Source: Ramlibacter sp. (GTDB lineage: Bacteria; Pseudomonadota; Gammaproteobacteria; Burkholderiales; Burkholderiaceae). From it: a stretch of 5,539 bases of DNA. Positions within the stretch are counted from its first letter, which is position 1, and each line of letters opens with the position of its first letter. The position numbers were made by a program, and so were the translations under genes. The DNA lies in contig JACMQP010000527.1 in NCBI GenBank assembly GCA_014376915.1, positions 1-5,539 of the forward strand, written 5' to 3'. This document shows positions 1-5,539 of this stretch, one piece after another. The notes below the pieces were generated by a model. The model did not search any database and had not been told where the DNA came from. It worked only from the letters and a program-made list of their open reading frames with translations.

Positions 1-467
1 GACAGCTCGTGCGGATAGGCGTCGAGCCGGCGCGCCGCCTGCGGCATCTGCACCCGCTCCAGCATCTCCAGCGCGCGCCGGCGGGCCGCCGCGCGGTTCA
101 CCGGTTCATGGGCCCGCACGCATTCGGCGATCTGGCTGCCGATCGTGCAGACCGGGTCGAACGCCAGGCCCGGCTCCTGGAACACCATCGAGACCACGCC
201 GCCGCGGTAACGCTCCAGCGCCCGGCCCCTGAGCGCGAACACATCCTCTCCGTCCAGCCGGACCTGGCCGCTGATGCGGGCCGCCTGCGGCGCGTACAGC
301 CGCAGCAGGGTGCGCAGGGTCACGCTCTTGCCGGAACCCGACTCGCCCAGCAGGCCAAGCACCTCGCCATGCCCGAGGTCGAAGCTGATGTCGCTCAGGG
401 CATCGACGGTGCGCTCACCCTGGAACTGCACGCTGAGGTTCTTCACCGACAACAGCGGCGCGTTCAT
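1..467 (-). CDS. D-type (DppD/OppD-like) ABC transporter ATPase, N-terminal part, cut by left edge
   Basis: This is the second ATPase of a family 5 importer. It would bind and hydrolyse ATP on the cytoplasmic face of the permease pair. About 155 residues are visible, starting MNAPLLSVKNLSVQF. The Walker A motif GESGSGKSVT lies at residues 41-50, and its SGSGKSV form is typical of DppD/OppD rather than DppF. The Q-loop glutamine is at about residue 97 in VFQEP. The frame runs off the edge at YPHELS, just as the ABC signature begins, so the signature, Walker B, H-loop and C-terminal oligopeptide domain lie outside; complete relatives are about 320-330 residues. The ATG at 467-465 overlaps the stop of the preceding ATPase gene (ATGA), which fixes the start and implies translational coupling. 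The segment after the Q-loop reads EPGLAFDPV where many relatives have EPMTSLNPV or similar; this is probably a subfamily difference. The family call is firm, the substrate unknown. Confidence 0.93.
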   Translation of the reverse strand, partial: MNAPLLSVKNLSVQFQGERTVDALSDISFDLGHGEVLGLLGESGSGKSVTLRTLLRLYAPQAARISGQVRLDGEDVFALRGRALERYRGGVVSMVFQEPGLAFDPVCTIGSQIAECVRAHEPVNRAAARRRALEMLERVQMPQAARRLDAYPHEL

Positions 468-1489
468 GCGGCCTCCGCGCGGTCCACGCCTGGATCATCC
501 AGATGGCAGGCGACCCAGTGGCCGGCCGCCGCCTCGCGCAGCCGCGGCACGACACCGGCGCACGGCGCATGGGCATGGACACAGCGGTCGCGGAAGCGGC
601 AGCCCGCGGCGCTGCCGGACGGGTCGGGCGGGTCACCGGCCAGCGGCGGCCGCTCGCTGCGCCGGTCCGGATCCATCGACGGCAGCGCCGACAACAGGGC
701 CGCAGTGTAGGGATGCAGCGGCTGATCGTACAGCGGCTGCACCGGCGCGATCTCGACCACCTGCCCCAGGTACATCACCATCACCCGGTCGGCCAGGTAA
801 TGCACCACGTTGAGGTCGTGCGAGATGAACAGGTAGGTCAGGCCGCGCTCGGCCTTGAGCTCCTGCAGCAGGTTCAGCACCTGGGCCTGCACCGACTTGT
901 CGAGCGCGGCGACCGATTCGTCCAGGATCAGCAGGCGCGGCTCGAAGGCCAGCGCGCGCGCGATGTTGACGCGCTGCCGCTGGCCGCCGGACAGCTCGTG
1001 CGGGTAGCGCGCGCCCATCACGCCGGGCTCCAGGCCGACCCGCGCCATCAGCGCGCGCGACTGCGCCAGCGCCTCGGTCCGGGGGACGCCATGCACTTTC
1101 GGCCCGTAGGCGATCGACTCCAGGATCGTGAGCCGCGGGTTGAGCGAGGCGAACGAATCCTGGAACACCATCTGCAGGTTGCGGCGGAATTCCCGCAGCG
1201 CCATGCCGCCGTACTGCCCGACGCCCTCACCGTCGAACACCACTTCGCCGCTGTCCGGCTCGATCAGGCGGGTCAGCAGACGCGCCGTGGTGGACTTGCC
1301 GCAGCCCGACTCGCCGACGATGCCCAGGGTCTCGCCCTTGGCAACGCTGAAGCTGACGCCGTCGACGGCGCGCACCTTGCGGCCGGCGCCCAGCGTGAAC
1401 TGTTTGCGCAGCTCACGCACCAGCAGCAGCGGCTGGGCCGGGCCGCCGCGGTCATGGGCGGGTTGCTGTCTCGCAAGGGCGGAATTCAT
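464..1489 (-). CDS. F-type (DppF/OppF-like) ABC transporter ATPase
   Basis: Complete 341-residue ATP-binding subunit of a family 5 (peptide/opine/nickel) importer, a usual length for the family. Visible motifs in order: Walker A GESGCGKST at 59-67, Q-loop Q110 in MVFQDSFASLNPR, ABC signature LSGGQRQR at 166-173, Walker B LLILDE at 186-191 with catalytic E191, D-loop ALD at 195-197, and H-loop H224 in FISHD. The C-terminal oligopeptide-transporter domain begins around LHPYTAALLSALP (258-270). It carries four cysteines, C297, C303, C310 and C328, spaced as in DppD-family proteins known to bind a [4Fe-4S] cluster. The SGCGKST Walker A and the QMVFQD form mark it as F-type. The ATG at 1489-1487 overlaps the upstream permease stop (ATGA). 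The frame stays open further upstream to 1633, but that extension lies inside the permease gene and has no family resemblance. The stop overlaps the start of the next ATPase. DESVAALD replaces the common DEPTSALD. Confidence 0.96.
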   Translation of the reverse strand: MNSALARQQPAHDRGGPAQPLLLVRELRKQFTLGAGRKVRAVDGVSFSVAKGETLGIVGESGCGKSTTARLLTRLIEPDSGEVVFDGEGVGQYGGMALREFRRNLQMVFQDSFASLNPRLTILESIAYGPKVHGVPRTEALAQSRALMARVGLEPGVMGARYPHELSGGQRQRVNIARALAFEPRLLILDESVAALDKSVQAQVLNLLQELKAERGLTYLFISHDLNVVHYLADRVMVMYLGQVVEIAPVQPLYDQPLHPYTAALLSALPSMDPDRRSERPPLAGDPPDPSGSAAGCRFRDRCVHAHAPCAGVVPRLREAAAGHWVACHLDDPGVDRAEAA

Positions 1490-2394
1490 CGGCGCAGGTC
1501 CATCGCCGAGCGGACACCATCGGCCAGCAGGTTGAAGGCAATCGAGGTCGCGAAGATCATCACGCCGGGCAGCGCGGCGATCCAGGGATTGATGTAGATG
1601 GCCGAGCGCAGCGTGTTGAGCATCAGGCCCCATTCCGGCTGTGGTGGCTTGACGCCCAGGCCCAGGAACGACAGGCCCGATGCCAGCACCATGCTGACGC
1701 TGATCAGGCCGGTGGCATAGACGAACACCGGTCCCAGCACGTTGCCCAGCACATGGACCCGGACGATCGAGAAGGCGCTGGCGCCGCTCAGGCGCGCCGC
1801 CTCCAGATAGTCGAGCTTGCGCACCTGGGTGGTGACGCTCTCTGCCACCCGGACCACCTGCGGCACAAAAACCAGGGTTAGCGCGATCATGCTGTTGCCC
1901 ATGCCCGGTCCCATGGCGCCGGCGATCGCGACCGCCAGCAGCACCGATGGAAAGGCATAGAAGATGTCGAGCGTGCGCATCACCGCCATATTGGTGCGCC
2001 CGCCCACGTAGCCGGCGAACAGGCCAAGCGAAGTGCCGAGCACGAAGGCCACCAGCACCGGCACGACACCCATCAGCAGCGACAGCCGGCCGCCATGGAC
2101 CAGCCGCGCCAGCATGTCGCGCCCGAGTTCGTCGGTGCCCAGCAGATGGCCTTCGCTGCCGATCGGCAGCAGCCGGCGCAGCATGCTGGCTTTGTAGGGA
2201 TCAGCGACCAGCCACGGTGCCAGCAGCGCGGCGCCGACGATCAGCAGCAGCAGCATTGCGCTGGCCATGGCGACCGGATCGCGCCGCAGTTGCCGCCCAA
2301 CGACGGCCCAGTAGCTGCGGCTGGGTTGGGCGCGCGCCGGTGCGGCGAGTGGATCGGCGTATGGGGCCAGAGAGTTTTCGAGGACGCTCGACAT
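1486..2394 (-). CDS. DppC-like ABC transporter permease
   Basis: Inner-membrane permease of the binding-protein-dependent type, 302 residues, the DppC/OppC/GsiD half of the channel heterodimer. It has the hydrophilic N-terminus (about 40 residues) typical of this subunit. The first membrane segment is near 42-64, followed by the C-type hallmark HLLGTDELGRDMLARLVHG (83-101). Further membrane segments lie near 104-128, 143-183, 224-246 and 273-292. The EAA coupling loop is at about 195-222 (DYLEAARLSGAS...), where it docks on an ATPase. LSFLGLGVKPPQPEWG (241-256) and NLLADGVRSAMDLR (288-301) are also characteristic. The ATG at 2394-2392 lies 7 bases after the DppB-like stop, with a weak GAAG about 5 bases upstream. 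A GTG at 2409 would add five residues and overlap the previous gene; the ATG is preferred but not proven. The stop overlaps the next start as ATGA. Confidence 0.96.
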   Translation of the reverse strand: MSSVLENSLAPYADPLAAPARAQPSRSYWAVVGRQLRRDPVAMASAMLLLLIVGAALLAPWLVADPYKASMLRRLLPIGSEGHLLGTDELGRDMLARLVHGGRLSLLMGVVPVLVAFVLGTSLGLFAGYVGGRTNMAVMRTLDIFYAFPSVLLAVAIAGAMGPGMGNSMIALTLVFVPQVVRVAESVTTQVRKLDYLEAARLSGASAFSIVRVHVLGNVLGPVFVYATGLISVSMVLASGLSFLGLGVKPPQPEWGLMLNTLRSAIYINPWIAALPGVMIFATSIAFNLLADGVRSAMDLRR

Positions 2395-2401
2395 GGCGGC
2401 T

Positions 2402-3355
2402 TCAGGCACGGCCCATGCGCGGATCGAGCAGTGGCTGCGCCACGTCGACTAGCAGGTTGATGGCCACGAAGAACAGGCAGAGCACCAGGATGATTCCCTG
2501 CAGCAGCGGGATATCGCGCTGGAAGATTGCCGTGTTCAGCAGGAAGCCGGTGCCGGGCCAGGCGAACACCGTCTCCACCAGGATCGAGCCGCCCATCAGG
2601 TAGCCCAGCTGCAGCCCGGACACCGCGAGCACCGTGGGAGCGACGTTGCGCGCCACGTGGCGCAACACCGCGCTGGCGCCGAGGCCGCGCGCTCGCAAGG
2701 CGACCACGAACTCCTGGTTCAGCATCTCGGCCACCAGCGCCCGCACCGTGCGGGTGATGATGCCCATCGGGATGACGCACAGCGTCGCCGCCGGCAGCAC
2801 CAGGTGCTTCATGTGGGCCAGGTCCCAGACCCATTCGGACGAACCGCCGGGCCCGGCCCCCATTGCCGGCAGCCAGCCCAGGCGCACCGAGAACACGATG
2901 GTGAGCACCAGGCCCAGCCAGTAGTGCGGCACGCTGACGCCGACCACCGAGATCAGGCTGGCCAGCCGGTCGACCCAGCCGCCGGACCGGTAGCCGGCCA
3001 GGCCGCCCAGCACGCAGCCGGCCAGTACGCCGACCACCGCGGCCACCGCGGCCAGCATCAGCGTGTTGCTCACCGCCGCCATCACCTCGGTCAGCACCGG
3101 GCGGCCGGACGCGATGGAAGCGCCCAGGTCGCCCTGCAGCGCCCGCGCCAGCCACAGGCCGTAGCGCACCGGCAGCGGCCGGTCCAGGCCATAGCTGGCT
3201 TTGAGCGCGGTGATCACTTCCTGTGGCGCATCGGCCGGCGCGATCGCGTTGAGCGGATCGCCCGGCGCGATGTAGACCAGCATGAACGACACCAGGGTGA
3301 CACCCAGGGCGATGGGCAGCGCGTACAGCACGCGCTTCAACAGGTAGGCCAGCAT
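2402..3355 (-). CDS. DppB-like ABC transporter permease
   Basis: Inner-membrane permease of 317 residues, the DppB/OppB/GsiC partner of the DppC-like protein. It starts with the classic MLAYLLKRVLYALPIALGVTLVSFMLVYIAPGDP pattern: a basic residue pair, then membrane segment 1 (about 10-30), then the conserved PGDP (31-34). A periplasmic stretch with YGLDRPLPVRY (55-65) follows, then membrane segments near 94-121, 131-157, 185-205, 243-264 and 285-306. SVPHYWLGLVL (141-151) is typical of the family. The EAA-type coupling loop is at about 217-240 (VVALRARGLGASAVLRHVARN). The protein ends LLDPRMGRA, close to the family's usual DPR terminus. The gene begins 18 bases after the binding-protein stop. 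The only purine-rich stretch before it is GGGG about 12 bases upstream, a poor ribosome site, so translation may depend on ribosomes arriving from the gene before. Confidence 0.96.
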   Translation of the reverse strand: MLAYLLKRVLYALPIALGVTLVSFMLVYIAPGDPLNAIAPADAPQEVITALKASYGLDRPLPVRYGLWLARALQGDLGASIASGRPVLTEVMAAVSNTLMLAAVAAVVGVLAGCVLGGLAGYRSGGWVDRLASLISVVGVSVPHYWLGLVLTIVFSVRLGWLPAMGAGPGGSSEWVWDLAHMKHLVLPAATLCVIPMGIITRTVRALVAEMLNQEFVVALRARGLGASAVLRHVARNVAPTVLAVSGLQLGYLMGGSILVETVFAWPGTGFLLNTAIFQRDIPLLQGIILVLCLFFVAINLLVDVAQPLLDPRMGRA

Positions 3356-3373
3356 GTCGGTTCGCAGCCCCGC

Positions 3374-4975
3374 TTACATGCCGATGGTGGTTAGGTCCTG
3401 GAACCAGTGCTGGGCCTGGACGAACTGCTTGACCTTGGGCGACAGTGCGTGCGGATTGGCGTCATGCACCACCCACAGCATCAGGGCGTCGTCCACCATC
3501 TGCTGGTGCACGCCGGCCAGCAGCTTGTCCTGCACCTTGGTGTCGAAGCTGGCGCGGATCCTGTCGATCATGTCGTTGACCTTGGGGTTGTCGTAGCCGC
3601 CCCAGTTGACGCCGTTGGGCGCCACGTACTTGCCGTAGGCGAACCGGGTCAGCGCGTAGAACGGGTCGGCCGTGACGTAGCCCAGGTTGATCGCCGTGAT
3701 GCCCTTGCCGGCGTTCATGTCGGCCTTGGCGCCGCTGCGCCAGTGCAGGTACAGGTTCTCCAGTTCGACCACCTCGAACTCCAGGTTGATGCCGATTTCC
3801 GCCAGGCTCTGCTGGATGTATTCGTTCATCGGCAGCGACAGCATCTGGCCGGTGCCGCCCTGGGCGATGATGACCTTGGCCTTGAGCGGGTTGGCCTTGC
3901 TGTAGGGGGTCTGCGCCATCAACGCGCGCGCCGCCGGCAGGTCGTACTTGATGTCGAACGACGGCTTGCCGAACCACGGGCTGGTGGCGTCGAGCTGGCC
4001 TTTCGCCGCGGTTGCCTGGCCATTGAGCAGCTTGACGATTGCGTCGCGGTCGATCGCCAGATTGGCGGCCTTGCGGATCCGGATGTCGGTCCAGGGCGAG
4101 CCGGGCTGGGTGCTGAAGTGGTAGGGCCAGACGTGGGGCGTCACGTTCTGCACCAGCCTGAAGCCCGAGGCCTTGAGCTGCGGCATCATGTCCGGCGGCG
4201 GGGTTTCGATCAGGTCGACCTGGCCATTGAGCAGGGCATTGGTGCGGGTGACGGCATCGGGGATCGGCACCAGCACGATGCGGTCGGTCTTCGCGATCCG
4301 GGTCTTGTCCCAGTAGGCGGGGTTCTTCACCAGGTCGGCCCGCTCGCGCGGTACCAGCTTGTCGAGGCGGAACGGGCCGGTGCCCGAGGGCTGGCTGGCC
4401 ACCTTGTTCCAGTCGCGGCCGAGCTTTTCCCACTGCGCCGGGCTGCCGATCAGGAACCATGGCAGCTGGTACGGGAACAGCGCGTCGACGTCCTTGGTGG
4501 TGATTTCCACCGTGTAGTCGTCGACCTTGCGGAACGACGCGATCGACGGGATGCGCGGGCGCACCTGGGCGCTCTGCTTGGCGTCGAACTGCGGCGCCTT
4601 GTCGTTGAGGACCTTGTCCAGGTTCCAGACCACGGCGTCGGCCTTGAAGTCGGAACCGTCATGAAACTTTACGCCCTTGCGCAGGCTGAAGCGCCAGACC
4701 TTGCTGTCCTTGGCGTCGACCTTCCATTCCGTCGCCAATCCCGGGATCAGCTTGCCGGGACGAGTGCCGATGTTGGCCTCCCACGCGATCAGTGGGTCAT
4801 AGAGCGTGTGCCCCGTGAACTGGTAGGCGCCGGCGCCTCGGTCCGGTTGGCCGGTCGTCAGGGGAATGTCGGCCATCGAGATGCCGTAGCGGACGACTGT
4901 CTCGGCGCGGGCAACGCCCAGCACCAGCGGCAACGCGAGCAGGGCAGCCAGCAACGGCTTGAACAAACGAAACAT
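3374..4975 (-). CDS. Periplasmic substrate-binding protein, family 5 (SBP_bac_5)
   Basis: Ligand-capturing component of the importer, 533 residues, a normal length for the DppA/OppA family. The N-terminus MFRLFKPLLAALLALPLVLGVARA is a Sec signal peptide with likely cleavage after A24 (VARA|ET). There is no cysteine near the site, so it is a soluble periplasmic protein and not a lipoprotein. Family 5 signatures: LATEWKVDAKDSKVWRFSLRKGVKFHDG (80-107), then KADAVVWNLDKV (111-122), SGTGPFRL (197-204) with NPAYW (218-222), and DIRIRKAANLAIDRDAIVKLLNG (297-319). Near the C-terminus HDANPHALSPKVKQFVQAQHWFQD (504-527) is typical of this subgroup. The start at 4975 is chosen because it gives a perfect signal peptide and has GGAG 7 bases upstream. 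A longer in-frame reading to 5077 adds 34 residues with no family match. The substrate is unknown: the region GYVTADPFY (432-440) appears shorter than the loop that binds peptide amino termini in DppA/OppA. Confidence 0.95.
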   Translation of the reverse strand: MFRLFKPLLAALLALPLVLGVARAETVVRYGISMADIPLTTGQPDRGAGAYQFTGHTLYDPLIAWEANIGTRPGKLIPGLATEWKVDAKDSKVWRFSLRKGVKFHDGSDFKADAVVWNLDKVLNDKAPQFDAKQSAQVRPRIPSIASFRKVDDYTVEITTKDVDALFPYQLPWFLIGSPAQWEKLGRDWNKVASQPSGTGPFRLDKLVPRERADLVKNPAYWDKTRIAKTDRIVLVPIPDAVTRTNALLNGQVDLIETPPPDMMPQLKASGFRLVQNVTPHVWPYHFSTQPGSPWTDIRIRKAANLAIDRDAIVKLLNGQATAAKGQLDATSPWFGKPSFDIKYDLPAARALMAQTPYSKANPLKAKVIIAQGGTGQMLSLPMNEYIQQSLAEIGINLEFEVVELENLYLHWRSGAKADMNAGKGITAINLGYVTADPFYALTRFAYGKYVAPNGVNWGGYDNPKVNDMIDRIRASFDTKVQDKLLAGVHQQMVDDALMLWVVHDANPHALSPKVKQFVQAQHWFQDLTTIGM

Positions 4976-4982
4976 GCGCGAT

Positions 4983-4986
4983 CTCC
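4983..4986 (-). promoter_or_regulatory. Ribosome binding site of the binding-protein gene
   Basis: GGAG on the minus strand, separated by 7 bases from the ATG at 4975. It is the only good Shine-Dalgarno sequence seen in the transporter operon, and it decides the start of the binding protein in favour of the internal ATG. A strong site here fits the usual need for more binding protein than membrane subunits. Confidence 0.8.
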
Positions 4987-5034
4987 AGGGTAGGGTTCCT
5001 TGAAGAACGCACGCTCCGTGCCAGCGCCGACCGC

Positions 5035-5040
5035 AGTGTA
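5035..5040 (-). promoter_or_regulatory. Possible -10 element of the transporter operon
   Basis: TACACT on the minus strand matches four of six bases of TATAAT and lies about 60 bases before the binding-protein ATG. At 16-18 base spacing there is no TTGACA-like -35, which is common for activator-dependent promoters but also makes a chance match likely. If real, the GTGC-N5-GCAC repeat would sit at roughly -37 to -49, where an activator could contact polymerase. Confidence 0.2.
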
Positions 5041-5130
5041 TGCATGCAACCACTACCGTCCGTTGTGCTCGGTGCACTCGAATGGGGCGGACGCACCCCG
5101 CCGCACGCCCTCCTTTGGGGACAGGCTTCG

Positions 5131-5539
5131 CTACCGGTGGTACAGCCCCACGATCGCCTGCCGCAGCCAGCGGTTGCCGGGATCGGCCTCGAAACGCTTG
5201 CTCCAGTGCAGCGAGACGGCGAAATCGCGCAGAGGGAACGCCGGCTCGACGATCGAATAACCGCCTTCTGCGGCGAACCCCTGCGCGATGTTGCGTGGCA
5301 TCACCACCGCCAGGTCGGTCGCCTTGACGATCGCGGGCAGCACCATGAAGTGCTCGGTGGTCAGGCGCAGCCGGTCTTCGAGATTCAGCAACTGCAGGAT
5401 GCGCAGCGTGTCCGCGTGGGTGCGCACTGCCACGAACTCCAGCTGACCCAGCGCCTCCAGCAGCGCCTTGCCGCTGCGCCGCAGCCGCGTGAAGGGATGC
5501 CCCTTGCGCAGCATCACGATGTAGCGGTCCTTGAGCAGC
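5131..5539 (-). CDS. LysR-family transcriptional regulator, C-terminal part, cut by right edge
   Basis: The reading frame is open through the right edge, and about 135 residues are visible, beginning LLKDRYIVMLRKGHPF and ending at TAG (5133-5131). This is the second half of a LysR-type effector-binding domain: the KDRYIVMLRKGHP strand, the LRLTTEHFMVLPAIVKATDLAVVMPRNIAQGFA segment typical of the domain, and the terminal LHWSKRFEADPGNRWLRQAIVGLY, close to the common LHWH..R..DPG..WLR ending of the family. The N-terminal winged helix-turn-helix and hinge (about 160-170 residues) lie outside the window. GTG and ATG codons at 5517 and 5514 are internal, not starts. Such proteins work as cytoplasmic tetramers that activate or repress nearby genes in response to a small molecule. 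The gene is on the same strand as, and directly upstream of, the transporter operon, so control of that operon is plausible but only inferred. The effector is unknown. Confidence 0.92.
   Translation of the reverse strand, partial: LLKDRYIVMLRKGHPFTRLRRSGKALLEALGQLEFVAVRTHADTLRILQLLNLEDRLRLTTEHFMVLPAIVKATDLAVVMPRNIAQGFAAEGGYSIVEPAFPLRDFAVSLHWSKRFEADPGNRWLRQAIVGLYHR

Larger units (their letters stand above)
4976..5130 (-). other. Intergenic control region between regulator and transporter operon
   Basis: This 155-base region is the only non-coding stretch of any size in the window. Besides the GGAG site it contains an 8-base palindrome TGCATGCA (5041-5048) and a small inverted repeat GTGC-N5-GCAC (5065-5077). 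A GC hairpin GGCGG-N7-CCGCC lies at 5086-5102, without a T-run. The length and content fit a promoter region for the transporter genes, possibly bound by the regulator encoded just upstream. No strong -35/-10 pair is visible, so the exact promoter is not established. Confidence 0.5.

Noticed and set aside
9..710. Plus-strand open frame of 233 codons at the left edge
   Set aside because: Lies opposite the D-type ATPase start and the F-type ATPase end, both clearly coding on the minus strand; its translation shows no family features.
1..1010. Near-repeat GACAGCTCGTGCGG at 1-14 and again at about 990
   Set aside because: Both copies encode the conserved YPHELS segment before the ABC signature in the two paralogous ATPases; this is shared protein ancestry, not a DNA repeat.
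503..1597. Plus-strand open frame of 364 codons opposite the F-type ATPase
   Set aside because: Low-complexity, arginine- and glutamine-rich composition without recognisable motifs; an antisense shadow of a gene with every ATPase motif intact.
3407..4993. Plus-strand open frame of 528 codons opposite the binding-protein gene
   Set aside because: It mirrors a strongly supported gene, is rich in V, R, L, G, D and H, and resembles no family. Long antisense frames are expected opposite GC-rich coding sequence.
4976..5077. Upstream extension of the binding protein by 34 residues
   Set aside because: It would bury the signal peptide inside the protein and ignore the GGAG site 7 bases before the ATG at 4975.
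5086..5102. Hairpin GGCGG-N7-CCGCC after the regulator stop, as a terminator
   Set aside because: The stem is only 5 base pairs and no T-run follows on the minus strand, so it does not qualify as an intrinsic terminator.

Overview
The window reads entirely on the minus strand and looks like part of a peptide/opine/nickel-type (family 5) ABC importer operon with a LysR-type regulator gene upstream. It is strongly GC-rich, with G/C at most third codon positions. The periplasmic binding protein has a plain Sec signal peptide with no lipobox, so the host is a high-GC Gram-negative proteobacterium. A betaproteobacterium of the Burkholderiales (Bordetella/Achromobacter/Burkholderia type) fits best, but that placement comes from general protein character, not a marker gene.

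In transcription order (right to left) the layout is as follows. The right edge holds the C-terminal half of a LysR-family regulator (5539-5131). A 155-base intergenic region (5130-4976) follows, with a clear ribosome binding site and weak promoter- and operator-like sequences. Then come the binding protein (4975-3374), the DppB-type permease (3355-2402), the DppC-type permease (2394-1486), a complete F-type ATPase (1489-464), and the N-terminal half of a D-type ATPase (467-1, cut by the left edge).

The five transporter genes are tightly packed: gaps of 18 and 7 bases, then two 4-base ATGA stop/start overlaps. They are therefore almost certainly one mRNA with translational coupling. The binding protein would capture the ligand in the periplasm, the two permeases form the channel, and the two different ATPases form the cytoplasmic motor. 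The regulator, on the same strand and just upstream, may control the operon. The substrate cannot be read from sequence. The binding protein seems to lack the aspartate loop that peptide-binding relatives use to hold a peptide amino terminus, so a non-peptide ligand is possible.

I found no mobile element, RNA gene, CRISPR array or novel system. The points worth a second look are the reversed ATPase order (F before D), the ligand-pocket difference, the four-cysteine motif in the F-type ATPase, the unusual co-directional regulator, and the candidate control region.
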